Source: an uncultured Candidatus Melainabacteria bacterium (GTDB lineage Bacteria > Cyanobacteriota > Vampirovibrionia > Gastranaerophilales > Gastranaerophilaceae). Taken from it: a stretch of DNA of 64,000 nucleotides. Below the pieces are notes generated by a model. That model had not been told where the DNA came from. It saw only the letters and a program-made list of their open reading frames with translations, and did not search any database. Location: contig CATLDC010000002.1 of the NCBI GenBank assembly GCA_949902595.1, positions 1-64,000 on the forward strand, read 5' to 3'. The translations under genes and the position numbers were made by a program. Of this stretch, positions 51,261 to 62,074 are shown piece by piece. Numbering within the stretch: position 1 is the stretch's first letter; each line of letters opens with the position of its first letter.

Positions 51261-52724
51261 ATGCTAGAACTATTGAAAAAGAGTGCAATGGAACAGTCCA
51301 GAGCGCTTAAGAATAAGGAAATTTCCGCTGTTGAGCTTACACAGGCTTCTCTTGACAGAATCAAATCTATCGACGACAAGCTTGGCGCTTTCAATTCTTT
51401 GACAGAAGAAACAGCGCTTGAAACAGCAAAACAGGTTGACGAAAAAATTGCTAAAGGCGAAGAACTACCGCTTCTTGCAGGTGTTCCGCTTGCTCTTAAA
51501 GACAACATGAACCTTATCGGCTCAAAAACAACTGCTTCAAGCAAGATTCTTGAAAATTTTGTTTCACCATACAACGCAACTGCAACCCAAAAGCTTCTGG
51601 ATAACCTTATCCCAATCGTTGGTAAGGCTAACCTGGACGAGTTTGCAATGGGTTCTTCAAACGAAAACTCTGCGTTCAAAAAAGTTCACAACCCGTGGAA
51701 TCTGAACAAAGTTCCGGGCGGTTCATCAGGCGGGTCAGCAGCTTCTGTTTCTTCTTGCGAAGCAGCGCTCGCGCTCGGCTCTGACACAGGCGGAAGTATC
51801 AGACTTCCGGCAAGCTTCTGCGGTATTGTAGGTATGAAGCCAACCTACGGAAAAGTTTCCAGATACGGATTAATCGCGTTTGCCTCATCTCTTGACCAGA
51901 TTGGGCCTTTTGCAAGAACGGTTGAAGACGCTGCGGCTTTGTTGGAAGTAATTTCCGGATACGACCCGCATGATTCAACCTCGCTTAAGCTGCCTGTAGA
52001 AAACTACAGAGAAAGCCTTAACAACGATATAAAGGGTATGAAAATCGGGGTTATCAAAGAGCTTGTATCAGAGGGTTTGTCACCTGATGTTGAAAAAGCT
52101 ATGAAATCAGCTATTGAGACCTACAAGTCTTTAGGCGCTGAAATTGTAGAAATATCACTTCCAAACCTTAAGCACTCAATCGGAATCTATTACATTCTTG
52201 CAACAGCAGAATGCAGCTCAAACCTTGCAAGATTTGATGGTGTAAGATACGGGCACAGAACTCCTGACGCTAAAAACCTTCTTGAAATGTACTGCAAGAG
52301 CCGTGCAGAAGGCTTCGGACCGGAAGTTAAGCGCCGTATAATGCTTGGGACTTATGCTCTATCATCAGGCTACTATGATGCTTACTACAAAAAGGCACTA
52401 CAGATGAGAAGAGTTGTTACAGAAGATTTCTTAAAGGCATTCTCACAGGTTGACGCCCTGATTTCACCTACTTGTCCGAATACAGCGTTTGATTTGGGCG
52501 CAAGAACAGAGGACCCGTTAGCAATGTACCTTACTGATATTGCAACAATTTCTGCAAACCTTGCTGGTATTCCGGCTATTTCAATCCCTGCGGGATTTGA
52601 TTCAGAAGGTATGCCAATCGGGCTTCAAATCATGACACCGCAGCTTACAGAAGCGAAGTTGTTCAATGTTTCGTATAAGTTTGAACAGGCTCATGATTAT
52701 TACAAGCAGCTTGCAAATATTTAG
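51261..52724 (+). CDS. gatA: Glutamyl-tRNA(Gln) amidotransferase subunit A
   Basis: 487 residues, amidase-signature family. The Ser-cisSer-Lys triad is Lys80 (LALKDN), Ser155 (PGGSSGGSAAS) and Ser179 (GSDTGGSIRLPASFCG). GatA releases ammonia from glutamine for GatCAB. SD GGGAGA. gatB and gatC are not in the window. Confidence 0.96.
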   Translation: MLELLKKSAMEQSRALKNKEISAVELTQASLDRIKSIDDKLGAFNSLTEETALETAKQVDEKIAKGEELPLLAGVPLALKDNMNLIGSKTTASSKILENFVSPYNATATQKLLDNLIPIVGKANLDEFAMGSSNENSAFKKVHNPWNLNKVPGGSSGGSAASVSSCEAALALGSDTGGSIRLPASFCGIVGMKPTYGKVSRYGLIAFASSLDQIGPFARTVEDAAALLEVISGYDPHDSTSLKLPVENYRESLNNDIKGMKIGVIKELVSEGLSPDVEKAMKSAIETYKSLGAEIVEISLPNLKHSIGIYYILATAECSSNLARFDGVRYGHRTPDAKNLLEMYCKSRAEGFGPEVKRRIMLGTYALSSGYYDAYYKKALQMRRVVTEDFLKAFSQVDALISPTCPNTAFDLGARTEDPLAMYLTDIATISANLAGIPAISIPAGFDSEGMPIGLQIMTPQLTEAKLFNVSYKFEQAHDYYKQLANI

Positions 52725-52729
52725 AAGTT

Positions 52730-52767
52730 ATAAAAAAAGGGGCGTGCGAAGCACGCCCCTTTTTTAT
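52730..52767. terminator. Bidirectional terminator after gatA
   Basis: AAAAAGGGGCGTGC-GAA-GCACGCCCCTTTTT, a long perfect stem with A/T flanks. Confidence 0.92.
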
Positions 52768-52770
52768 TGC

Positions 52771-53478
52771 CTAATTACTCTTTCCTGCTCTATAACCACA
52801 ATACGAATAAATAAACGGCAACAGCCTTTCTATATGAAGCTTGTCTGCACACGGAAATTTGGCAAGCACAAGCACCCCGAGCGCATCATCGATGTTTGCA
52901 AGACAGTCTTTGAGGGTTAATTTCCTGTCAGGTCTTTTGTCATACGGGTCACAAACCTTGTTCGAGATTTCTGCGGCGCCAAACATTGACACAATAAGCC
53001 CTGCTGCAACAGAGGCAATTTTTGCCGGGATGTTGTTAAACTTTTTGCTGGTCTCACAGAGTTTTAACACCCCGCCAACCACCCATGCCGGAATCGCAGC
53101 ATTAAGAAACAAGAACACGCCTTCCCTAAGCTTATTTTTCTTAGTCTCAGCTGATTCAGAAATAATGCCAGCTGCCACACCGCCTGCAATAGAAGTCGCA
53201 GACAGAGTTATCATATCCTGCAATCCATACTTGAGTTTGAGCGGATTTTTCACGCCCTGTTTCTTCATCATAAAAAGCATTGGAACCACGGTACCGACAA
53301 CAGAGCCAATTCCCGCTTTGATTTTGTCTTCGCGGGTAACGTGGCGTTCCATGGCACGATGGCGCCTCGCAATAAACGGGCTTACAGGAGTTTTGCCTCG
53401 AAACCTGCTGTCGCCGTATTCCGGATACGAATCAAATCTTTCCAGTGCGGGATATTTGCTATTTACATTGTTGACCAT
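52771..53478 (-). CDS. Lineage-specific membrane protein with FRGK motif
   Basis: 235 residues from the ATG behind TCAGGT. The N-terminus MVNNVNSKYPALERFDSYPE ... SRFRGKTPVSPF shows the F-R-G-K motif seen in other unknowns. About four hydrophobic segments follow (IGSVVGTVVPMLFM, LSATSIAGGVAAGII, GVFLFLNAAIPAWVVGGV, IASVAAGLIVSMFG). A conserved-looking soluble tail has two cysteines. It is head-to-head with the small membrane gene at 53611. Function unknown. Confidence 0.7.
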   Translation of the reverse strand: MVNNVNSKYPALERFDSYPEYGDSRFRGKTPVSPFIARRHRAMERHVTREDKIKAGIGSVVGTVVPMLFMMKKQGVKNPLKLKYGLQDMITLSATSIAGGVAAGIISESAETKKNKLREGVFLFLNAAIPAWVVGGVLKLCETSKKFNNIPAKIASVAAGLIVSMFGAAEISNKVCDPYDKRPDRKLTLKDCLANIDDALGVLVLAKFPCADKLHIERLLPFIYSYCGYRAGKSN

Positions 53479-53537
53479 ACACTTTTTACCTGACCAAATT
53501 ATAGCGTACACAATTATTAGCCGCAATCTTTTCAAAC

Positions 53538-53590
53538 GTAAACTTTTGTAACAGTTAGGGCAATTATTAGTATTGATATGTTTTATTAGA
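53538..53590 (+). promoter_or_regulatory. Shared promoter motif, site 5
   Basis: GTAAAC at 53538, GTAACA at 53548, GGCAATTATT at 53559, then TTTTATTAG at the ACTTTATAT position. The upstream repeats and GCAATT are well conserved; the -10 part is weaker. Confidence 0.6.
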
Positions 53591-53610
53591 GTCAAAAGGA
53601 GTAAATGTGT

Positions 53611-53991
53611 ATGGGCATTGATACAAAGATTACAAGACAGCTTGATAATAATTATGTACAGGTTGATGTTACTTCAAAGAAGACAGAACCAAGGTATTTC
53701 AAGGTCCCTGCGCAGAAAGCAGACTCTTTTGCAAAGAATTACAAGAAAACAGATAAGAGAATATCATATCTTACAAACACAGCGTTTGTCGTTTCAACAT
53801 TTGCCGGATGTATCGGGGCTAATATGTTAACCAAGAATATGGCTAACAAGACCCTTAAGTTTGTATTGTGCACCGCAGCTGGAATTGGCGGAGCAATCGC
53901 TTCTATCTTTGCTACAAGCAGCTACATTGAGTCCCAGCAGGACAAGTTGATGAAAACACATCAGGCAAAAGAAATATATTACAAAGCTTAA
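53611..53991 (+). CDS. Small two-TM protein
   Basis: 126 residues from the second ATG (9 nt from SD AAAGGAG). Two hydrophobic helices (FVVSTFAGCIGANML and FVLCTAAGIGGAIASIFA) are followed by SSYIESQQDKLMKTHQ. This resembles one unit of the triple-repeat protein encoded convergently just downstream (helix pair followed by a Q/K-rich cytoplasmic turn). Function unknown. Confidence 0.65.
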   Translation: MGIDTKITRQLDNNYVQVDVTSKKTEPRYFKVPAQKADSFAKNYKKTDKRISYLTNTAFVVSTFAGCIGANMLTKNMANKTLKFVLCTAAGIGGAIASIFATSSYIESQQDKLMKTHQAKEIYYKA

Positions 53992-53996
53992 TTAAT

Positions 53997-55613
53997 TTAC
54001 GCTTCGTGTTTTGCAAACTGTCTGTAATCCTGCAATTCGTTTATTGATAACATATCTGCAACGCGGGATGCTTTTTTCTGTTCTTTTGTAATATATGCGT
54101 TTCCAATCATTACCGGTATAGTGCTCAAAAGTACTATGCCTATGTATTTAGAGAAGTTAGAAGCTGCGTCTAACGCATTTTTTGAATTAATATTTTTATT
54201 AAGAAAAGGCATACCCAGTAATACACCTATGCCGGAGCATATCCAGGTAAGCGGAGTAAGCAGGGATTGACCCAGTGCTTCGATGTTTTCTGAATACTTT
54301 TGAGAATTTTCATCAATCTTATTGAATGTCTTAAACGTATTGCGCTGCAATCTTTTTGCGTCTTTTATCTGCTCCGGAGTTAAATCCAGTTTTTCTATTG
54401 CTTTATAGAAATTCTTTTCCTTAGGAGCCTCATTCTTTTTGTATTTTGTGTATTCTTTCTTATCTTTCCACGCTGTTTTCAGGAAGTTGAGAAGCCCCTG
54501 TTTTTTATAATCAGGAACCTTAACGTCTGCAATTTCTCCGGCTTTTGCATCATCAACATAAACAAGTTGTTCAGGATTCCTGAGCAGTTCCTGCTTAACT
54601 TTGAACCTGCCGACTCTAGAGGCTTCTTTTTGAATCTGTGCACCGAATATGCTAGCTGTCATAGTAGCAAGCACACCGGCTACATAAGTTATTGCACTGA
54701 TTTTCTTTGCTGATTTAACCTTGCATTTATTAAGAATTTTTTCAAGTCCGATACTGAAAAGAGCGCTGAATCCCATAATTGTAGAGAGCCCTATTTGCAC
54801 AGCAAGCTCTGCGTTTTCCGCGTAGTCTTGAGATGCAATATCAATTTTTTCAACAAGCTTGGTTAAAAGCTGTTGGTCTTTTTTCGCTTTTTCTATTTCA
54901 GCAGGAGTTAATTCATCGTTAAGGTGCTTCTCATTTTCAAGCAGCTCCATATTAAACAACCTTCTTTGTTTTTTGTACTCTGAATCCTGACTCACGAGTG
55001 CTTTTAAATTACCCGAAGCTTTTTTGAACACGCTTTCTTTTTCAGGCTTCATCTTTTGTGCAATCCGGGCTGCTTCCTGAATCTGCTCATCAGTAAGCAC
55101 AGCAAATCCGTTAGGATTCTTGAGCTCTTTTCTCATTGCTTCAAAGCGTCCTTTGCGTGAAGCGCCAACTTCTATTTTTGCAGCCCAAGCTTGCAATGGA
55201 AATATAGATAAGGTACCTGCAACACCACCGATTGCTATAGGAATAACCTGATTTGCCCACTTTGGACATTTATATTTTTGAGTAATTTTACTCATAAATT
55301 TTGCAACAGGCTTAAGATTACCCACAAAAAAACCAAGTCCACTCCCTGCTAAGAGTGCTAGTTCTGTTCCCATCCCAATAGCCGATTCAGTTGCAACCTC
55401 CATATCCTCTGCGCGTTTTTGTGAATACTCATCCATTATATCAATAGCGCGTAAAAGAGTTTTTCCACGCTGGATATCTTCCTGATTCATCATCTCAGGG
55501 TGCAATTTTACGTATTCCTGTCTCTTAGTATCCAGAACATCACGCTGCGCTTTCCAGGCATCATAAGCAGGAGCGTATTTTTTATATGCTTTGTAGTCGC
55601 CAAACATTGACAT
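53997..55613 (-). CDS. Membrane protein with three internal repeats
   Basis: 538 residues. Three repeats of about 150-170 residues each start with a helical segment (DEYSQKRAEDMEVATESAIG; DIASQDYAENAELAVQIGLS; DENSQKYSENIEALGQSLLT). A two-TM hairpin follows, and each ends with a similar turn (VGASRKGRF; KEASRVGRF; KKASRVADM). The shared pattern is a Ser-Gln-(x)-Tyr/Arg-(A/S)-E helix and an (E/K)-A-S-R-x-G-R-F signature. SD AAGGCGG. No known family was recognised. Confidence 0.75.
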   Translation of the reverse strand: MSMFGDYKAYKKYAPAYDAWKAQRDVLDTKRQEYVKLHPEMMNQEDIQRGKTLLRAIDIMDEYSQKRAEDMEVATESAIGMGTELALLAGSGLGFFVGNLKPVAKFMSKITQKYKCPKWANQVIPIAIGGVAGTLSIFPLQAWAAKIEVGASRKGRFEAMRKELKNPNGFAVLTDEQIQEAARIAQKMKPEKESVFKKASGNLKALVSQDSEYKKQRRLFNMELLENEKHLNDELTPAEIEKAKKDQQLLTKLVEKIDIASQDYAENAELAVQIGLSTIMGFSALFSIGLEKILNKCKVKSAKKISAITYVAGVLATMTASIFGAQIQKEASRVGRFKVKQELLRNPEQLVYVDDAKAGEIADVKVPDYKKQGLLNFLKTAWKDKKEYTKYKKNEAPKEKNFYKAIEKLDLTPEQIKDAKRLQRNTFKTFNKIDENSQKYSENIEALGQSLLTPLTWICSGIGVLLGMPFLNKNINSKNALDAASNFSKYIGIVLLSTIPVMIGNAYITKEQKKASRVADMLSINELQDYRQFAKHEA

Positions 55614-55704
55614 TAAGATACCGCCTTCTGATTATATGAAAGCATACAAACACTATTTTTTGCGCTTTAACAAAGATTTTGTTACATTTGTTTACAGTTG
55701 TAAG

Positions 55705-55745
55705 GCTGTACCCCACCCTAGCCCTCCCCATCCAGGGAGGGAACG
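55705..55745 (-). repeat. REP-like palindromic repeat, copy D
   Basis: Read on the minus strand: CGTTCCCTCCC-TGGAT-GGGGAGGG, then CTAGGGTGGGGTACAGC, nearly identical to copy C. A stretch of short AGCTG(C)-type repeats (55751-55783) adjoins it. The rest of the 55614-55868 gap shows nothing else certain. Confidence 0.82.
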
Positions 55746-55868
55746 AACGCCCAGCTGCCTAGCTGCTCAGCTTCTTAGCTGCCTTCCTTCCACTTTACAT
55801 TTACCCCCTTTTGTGCTGTAATAAAGGTGGTTGCTTAAAATAAGCATATTCAAACATTAGGAGAGTTT

Positions 55869-56348
55869 ATGAGAACAGAAGAAAGAACATTCGTTGCAAT
55901 TAAGCCGGACGGCGTAAAAAGAGGACTTATCGGTAAGATTATTGAAAGATTTGAAAACAAGGGGTTCAAAATTGTTGCAATGAAGCTGCTGCAAGTTACA
56001 CCGGAATTGGCTGCTAAGCACTACGAAGAGCATTTCGGCAAACCATTCTACAACAGACTTGTTCACTATATTACAAGCGGCCCGATTGTCGCAATGGTAA
56101 TCGAAGGTTACGAAGCAGTTGAAAGCGTTCGCCACATGGTCGGCGCTACAAGCCCGCTCAAAGCTGATATGGGAACAATCAGGGCTGACTTTGCACAGAT
56201 TATGGAATACAACGTAATCCACGCTTCTGATTCTATTGAAAGCGCTCAAAGAGAAATCGGACTCTACTTCAAGCCGGAAGAAATCTTTGATAACTGGCAG
56301 TCTATGCTTGAGATGATTACTTTTGACGAAGAAAGATTTCAGGGCTAG
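55869..56348 (+). CDS. ndk: Nucleoside diphosphate kinase
   Basis: 159 residues. ATP-binding [15 protein letters not shown] at the start and the catalytic His118 in NVIHASDS are intact. SD AGGAGAG. It interconverts NDPs and NTPs. 13 nt before tgt, so the two are probably cotranscribed. Confidence 0.97.
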   Translation: MRTEERTFVAIKPDGVKRGLIGKIIERFENKGFKIVAMKLLQVTPELAAKHYEEHFGKPFYNRLVHYITSGPIVAMVIEGYEAVESVRHMVGATSPLKADMGTIRADFAQIMEYNVIHASDSIESAQREIGLYFKPEEIFDNWQSMLEMITFDEERFQG

Positions 56349-56355
56349 AGGATAA

Positions 56356-58110
<1,755 letters not shown>

Positions 58111-58138
58111 AAGCAACCTTTCATTTTTTTACACATGT

Positions 58139-58190
58139 TGCTTAAGTACCGGCAAGAAAAATAATTGCCCGATTGTAAACAAATTGTTAC
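58139..58190 (-). promoter_or_regulatory. Shared promoter motif, site 6
   Basis: On the minus strand: GTAACA at 58190, TTTACA at 58179, GGCAATTATT at 58169 and TACTTAAGC at the standard offset (ACTT at 58147). It drives the CNF/CheD-like gene. Confidence 0.65.
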
Positions 58191-58387
58191 ATTATATCGT
58201 CAATGCTATCTGCAATAGCTTTCTGTTCTTTCAGAATTATACTGATAATCGTGCCCAGCGCAGAGAGTTCGTAACCTTTTTCAAAATGATAATCGCAGTA
58301 ACTCTTTGCAATTTCAAGCAAATCAATGTTTGATATAACCTGTTCTTCGATTTCACAAATCTTTTTTAAACTCAATTCCATTTCCAT
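58187..58387 (-). CDS. Small helical protein
   Basis: 66 residues (MEMELSLKKICEIEEQV ... AIADSIDDIM), all predicted helix with acidic character. The ATG at 58387 was chosen because an upstream TTG lies inside the promoter. It has no SD and is exactly 6 nt from the -10 box. A second ATG two codons on is also possible. Function unknown. Confidence 0.55.
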   Translation of the reverse strand: MEMELSLKKICEIEEQVISNIDLLEIAKSYCDYHFEKGYELSALGTIISIILKEQKAIADSIDDIM

Positions 58388-58393
58388 ATAAAT

Positions 58394-58422
58394 ACTATAA
58401 CAAGTTGAGTCCAATTTGTCAA
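58394..58422 (-). promoter_or_regulatory. Sigma-70 promoter with leaderless start
   Basis: TTGACA (58417-58422), a 17-nt spacer, TATAGT (58394-58399), 6 nt, then ATG. A textbook promoter whose +1 falls on the start codon. Confidence 0.8.
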
Positions 58423-58450
58423 TAGCTAATTCGAAAATATATCAAAAAAG

Positions 58451-59341
58451 TTATCGATACAAAGCATTAGTCATTCCGGTTGTAATCAAGGATATGGAAT
58501 ACTTATCAGCTTTTTCAACAATTTCTTTTGATGCAAAAGGCAGAATAACGAGTCCGATTCTTCCCTGTGCAGCTGCATTAATGTCATGCACTGTTACAGC
58601 AAGGTCAGAAGCCAGAATTGCGTCTTTCGACATATCGCACGAATAATCAAGCGCAAGCTCAACAGATGCGGTTTGCAAGCCTTGAGAAATCGCTGTTGTT
58701 TTCAAGTCCTTTGCAATCACAATTGCCTGTGAGTTAGCGTGTTTTGCGACTTTCCAAGCAAAAACCGCGTCCTCAATCTGTTCCACGGTCGGCTTTGTTT
58801 TAGACACGACTTTGAATGTATCTTTATTAAGCTCGCTCAAATTTGGAGCCTGGGTAAGAGTTCCCAAAGGAGTTACTCTTATATCATTTGAAAGATATTT
58901 TTTGTAGTCTGCAAGCGAAGTATTGATTGTAACATAGCAGATTTCCAGTTTTTCAAGAATATCGATTGCATTTTTTGTATACTTTGGTGCAACGACTATG
59001 TTTGAAGGCTTTAGCGTTCGTACAACATCGCTGTCAACTTCCTGTGACACAACAAGCACGCTGTTCATAAAATCAATCGGGTTTGAATCCATTGTTTTTT
59101 CCACAGCCTCGCTCAAAGTTTTTCCAAGTGCCACTGCGCAGATTCCTGCGCCGGAGGTTGTAACAGCTGCGTTAACATCATAAAACTCGCTCACGACATC
59201 AAGCCCTTTTGTGATACTTATAATATTTACATAAGAAAGGTTCTTGCTTGTAGTGTAATCAATAGTTTTATCGTTCTTTTCTATGCTTGCGACCTGAAAT
59301 TCGTTCTCGCCGCTTGTTATATTCAAATCATCAATATTCAT
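58451..59341 (-). CDS. PurH AICARFT-domain homologue, probably inactive
   Basis: 296 residues align with the AICAR transformylase domain of PurH. KNLSYVNIISITKGLDVVSEF matches GKeLSYNNilD, KPTVEQIEDAVFAWKVAKHANSQAIV matches the FAWKVxKHVKSNAIV block, and ILASDLAVTVHD and TTGMTNALYR match ASDAFFPFRD and TGMRHFRH. The catalytic Lys-His of KHxNPCG is replaced by Ser63-Gly64 (TTSGAGICAVA), and the IMP cyclohydrolase domain is missing. SD AAGGAG. It probably no longer makes FAICAR; a regulatory or structural role is possible. Confidence 0.75.
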   Translation of the reverse strand: MNIDDLNITSGENEFQVASIEKNDKTIDYTTSKNLSYVNIISITKGLDVVSEFYDVNAAVTTSGAGICAVALGKTLSEAVEKTMDSNPIDFMNSVLVVSQEVDSDVVRTLKPSNIVVAPKYTKNAIDILEKLEICYVTINTSLADYKKYLSNDIRVTPLGTLTQAPNLSELNKDTFKVVSKTKPTVEQIEDAVFAWKVAKHANSQAIVIAKDLKTTAISQGLQTASVELALDYSCDMSKDAILASDLAVTVHDINAAAQGRIGLVILPFASKEIVEKADKYSISLITTGMTNALYR

Positions 59342-59350
59342 TGTTTCTCC

Positions 59351-61507
59351 TTATTGTCCTATCGGAGCGGAAGTCATTGGAATCGGCGCAAACTGTGCCG
59401 GTGCTTCTTCAACCCGTTCTGATTTAACCTCTACAGTCGGTGTTTCTTTTTTTCTGATTGGAGTAAGATTCTGAAGCATTTCCGCAGGTTTTATTGTATC
59501 AGGTTTTACAATAGGAGTCAAAGCCGGCTCAGGAGCTTCAGAAGCTGCGTTCTTCTCGCGCTCCTGTTCTTCCATAGCCTTCTTAGCCTCACTTTGTGGA
59601 ATAATAGATACTCCTGAAGCCTTGAACGGATTGAGTATAACTTCCGGATACTCAAAATCAGAGTTACCGTAAGGCTCTGTAGCCACAGCCATTACATCTT
59701 TCCAGATAAGAGCAGGAACGGTACCGCCGGTGATTCCGCCCATCTGGGAGTTATCATCGTTACCAACCCAAACTCCTGTCACGACATCCGGAGTAAACCC
59801 GATAAAGTAAGCATCTTTGCTGTCATCTGTTGTTCCGGTTTTGCCGGCAGCAGGTTTGCCGATATTTGCAGCGCGGCCTGTACCGTTTGTAATAACTGTT
59901 TTCATAATTGCTGTCATTGTTGCAGCTGTATTAATATTCAGAACCTTGCTTGTTCTGGCTTTTTTTGCTTCATAAAGGATTGTTCCCCTTGAAGATTCAA
60001 CCCTTTCAATAGCATACGGTTCAACCTTGAACCCTCCGTTTGCAAACACGCCGTAAGCTCTTGTCATCTCGAACAACTTAACGCTGTTTGACCCGAGTGA
60101 AATCGTGTAATCGTAAGGAATCGGAGTTGTAATCCCCATAACTCTTGCAAGCTGAATAACAGGTCTTACGCCGATTGCGTCCATTAACCTTGCAGTACAA
60201 ACGTTAGAAGACACCATCAAAGCTGTGTACAAAGGAATCGGACCTCTGTATTTGTTTCCGTAGTTGCGAGGAGTCCAGTCACCGGCCTTGAACGGCAAGT
60301 CATCAATCATATCGTTAGGAGAGTATCCTTTTTCGATAGCAGCTGTGTAAATAAACGGCTTAAACGCTGAACCTGATGGTCTTGCAGACTGAGAAACCCT
60401 GTCATACTGGCTCTTTGTGTAGTCCTTACCGCCTGCGTAAACAAGGATTCTGCCGTCAATCGGGCTGAATGAGAACACAGCAGCCTGATTCTTGTCACGG
60501 GTTAAACCCCATGCCTTGAGGTTCTTCACAATCGCCTCGTTGGCTTTGAGCTGCGCCCTGTAGTTAAGGGTCGTAATTACGCGAAGTCCGCCGTTTACAA
60601 TCTCGTCTTCTGTAAACCCGAGTTTTTGCAGGTCTTTCATAACATAGTCACAGAAATACGGGGCCCTGTTTGTTGCATACATTGCCGGCATGGTTGAAAG
60701 CTTGATAGGAGCTTTCTTAGCCTTATCAAGCGTTTCTTTGTCAATGTATTTCATCTTGTACATTCTCAAAAGCACCTGATTTCTGCGCTTTTCAGCAAGT
60801 TTTATATTATTGTAAGGCGAATACACAGAAGGAGCCTGCGGAAGCCCTGCAATCAGAGCCATTTCCGGTAAGGTAAGCTGGTTAAGGCTCTTGTTGAAAT
60901 AAATCTGGGCAGCGCCCTTAACACCGTAAGCGCCGGAGCCAAGGTATACGTTATTAAGGTACATTTCAAGGATTTTGTCCTTGGAAATTGTTTTTTCGAT
61001 TTGTGCAGCAACCTGCAATTCTTTGATTTTTCTTGTAAAAGTCTTTTCATTAGAAAGGAAAAGGATTCTTGAAAGCTGCTGGGTTATTGTACTTGCGCCC
61101 TGAACAACATGTCCTGCAAGCACGTTTGCAACCATCGAGCGCGCAAGCCCAATCATGTCGTAGCCCGGGTGTTTGTAGAAGTTTTTGTCTTCTGTTGCAA
61201 TAAGCGCTTTAACAAGGTCTTCCGGCACTTCTTTAAGCTCAACATTAGAGTAAGTATAAGCTGCGAAGGTTTTAATTACCTCTCCGTCGCTTGCGCAGAA
61301 TGTTGTAACGATATTCGGTTTAAGTGTATTAAGATTCTTAATCGGAGGAAGTGAAATCAGGTAGAGCTTCAAAGCTATCATGCCTGCAATCATCACGCCC
61401 AAGCCGAACACAATAAGTCCGGTTATCAAGCCCAGAATCGGATTATCAACCATAACCCTTTTTGAGCCGCCGCGTTTTCTATTTTTTGGAATGTTGTAGT
61501 TTCCCAT
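59351..61507 (-). CDS. Class A penicillin-binding protein (PBP1A family)
   Basis: 718 residues. One N-terminal TM helix is followed by a GT51 glycosyltransferase domain (ATEDKNFYKHPGYD, QGASTITQQLSR) and a transpeptidase domain with SAFK, SSN and KTGTT. A ~90-residue Pro/Glu-rich tail ends the protein. It polymerises and cross-links peptidoglycan. Start set at ATG behind AAAGG rather than the upstream TTG. It lies 9 nt before the PurH-like gene and may be cotranscribed with it. Confidence 0.95.
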   Translation of the reverse strand: MGNYNIPKNRKRGGSKRVMVDNPILGLITGLIVFGLGVMIAGMIALKLYLISLPPIKNLNTLKPNIVTTFCASDGEVIKTFAAYTYSNVELKEVPEDLVKALIATEDKNFYKHPGYDMIGLARSMVANVLAGHVVQGASTITQQLSRILFLSNEKTFTRKIKELQVAAQIEKTISKDKILEMYLNNVYLGSGAYGVKGAAQIYFNKSLNQLTLPEMALIAGLPQAPSVYSPYNNIKLAEKRRNQVLLRMYKMKYIDKETLDKAKKAPIKLSTMPAMYATNRAPYFCDYVMKDLQKLGFTEDEIVNGGLRVITTLNYRAQLKANEAIVKNLKAWGLTRDKNQAAVFSFSPIDGRILVYAGGKDYTKSQYDRVSQSARPSGSAFKPFIYTAAIEKGYSPNDMIDDLPFKAGDWTPRNYGNKYRGPIPLYTALMVSSNVCTARLMDAIGVRPVIQLARVMGITTPIPYDYTISLGSNSVKLFEMTRAYGVFANGGFKVEPYAIERVESSRGTILYEAKKARTSKVLNINTAATMTAIMKTVITNGTGRAANIGKPAAGKTGTTDDSKDAYFIGFTPDVVTGVWVGNDDNSQMGGITGGTVPALIWKDVMAVATEPYGNSDFEYPEVILNPFKASGVSIIPQSEAKKAMEEQEREKNAASEAPEPALTPIVKPDTIKPAEMLQNLTPIRKKETPTVEVKSERVEEAPAQFAPIPMTSAPIGQ

Positions 61508-61617
61508 AAACAACCTTTATCCCTTCTTACAGACAGGATTTCAGCCCGTCTGTTGTTTTTTTGTCTAAGTGTTAGTAATATATAATTAATATTTTATCAA
61601 ATAAAAATCGGAGTGGG

Positions 61618-62028
61618 GTGTTTTTAAGCGTAATGTTAAGTTTTTTGACAATTTTGAAAAATGAGTTCTTATCCTATTTTGTACCAGAAAAAATGGAATA
61701 CAAAATTACAGGCAAATGCCTTAAATGCGGAAAGTGCTGCCGCTACATGTACAGCTTTGACACCTACACCACAACCGATTTCAAGATTATGCAGTTCTTA
61801 TTCCCCGCATACAGGCGGTTTTACATAAGAGGAAAAGACGAGGATGGCAACCTGATTTTTGCCTGCAAATACGTGACAGACGAGGGCTTATGTTCTGTCT
61901 ACGACAAGCGGCTAAGGATGTGCAAGAATTATCCGGCAAAAAAGATTTTTTATCCGGGAAAGTTACATGAAGGCTGCGGGTACAGGGTTGAGGACAAAAG
62001 TTTTGAGACTTATTTAAAAAATAATTGA
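61618..62028 (+). CDS. YkgJ-type cysteine cluster protein
   Basis: 136 residues (GTG start; an ATG five codons later is an alternative). The Cys motif CLKCGKCCRY plus CKYV...GLCSVYDKRLRMCKNYP is the YkgJ/Fe-S or zinc cluster pattern. The N-terminus is hydrophobic. The metal and role are unsettled for the family. Confidence 0.78.
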   Translation: MFLSVMLSFLTILKNEFLSYFVPEKMEYKITGKCLKCGKCCRYMYSFDTYTTTDFKIMQFLFPAYRRFYIRGKDEDGNLIFACKYVTDEGLCSVYDKRLRMCKNYPAKKIFYPGKLHEGCGYRVEDKSFETYLKNN

Positions 62029-62053
62029 CAAACACACATCGATTTTATAAAAT
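62025..62053 (+). promoter_or_regulatory. Sigma-70 promoter
   Basis: TTGACA (62025-62030, overlapping the previous stop codon), a 17-nt spacer, then TAAAAT (62048-62053). Confidence 0.72.
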
Positions 62054-62074
62054 TAATTTAAAACTGGAGTATAT

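Noticed and set aside
52841-53551. 236-codon plus-strand frame
   Set aside because: Antisense to the FRGK membrane-protein gene, which has a sensible TM pattern, start and promoter.
58388-58414. TTG start for the small protein ending at 58187
   Set aside because: It lies between the -35 and -10 boxes of a textbook promoter, so it would not be transcribed from it.
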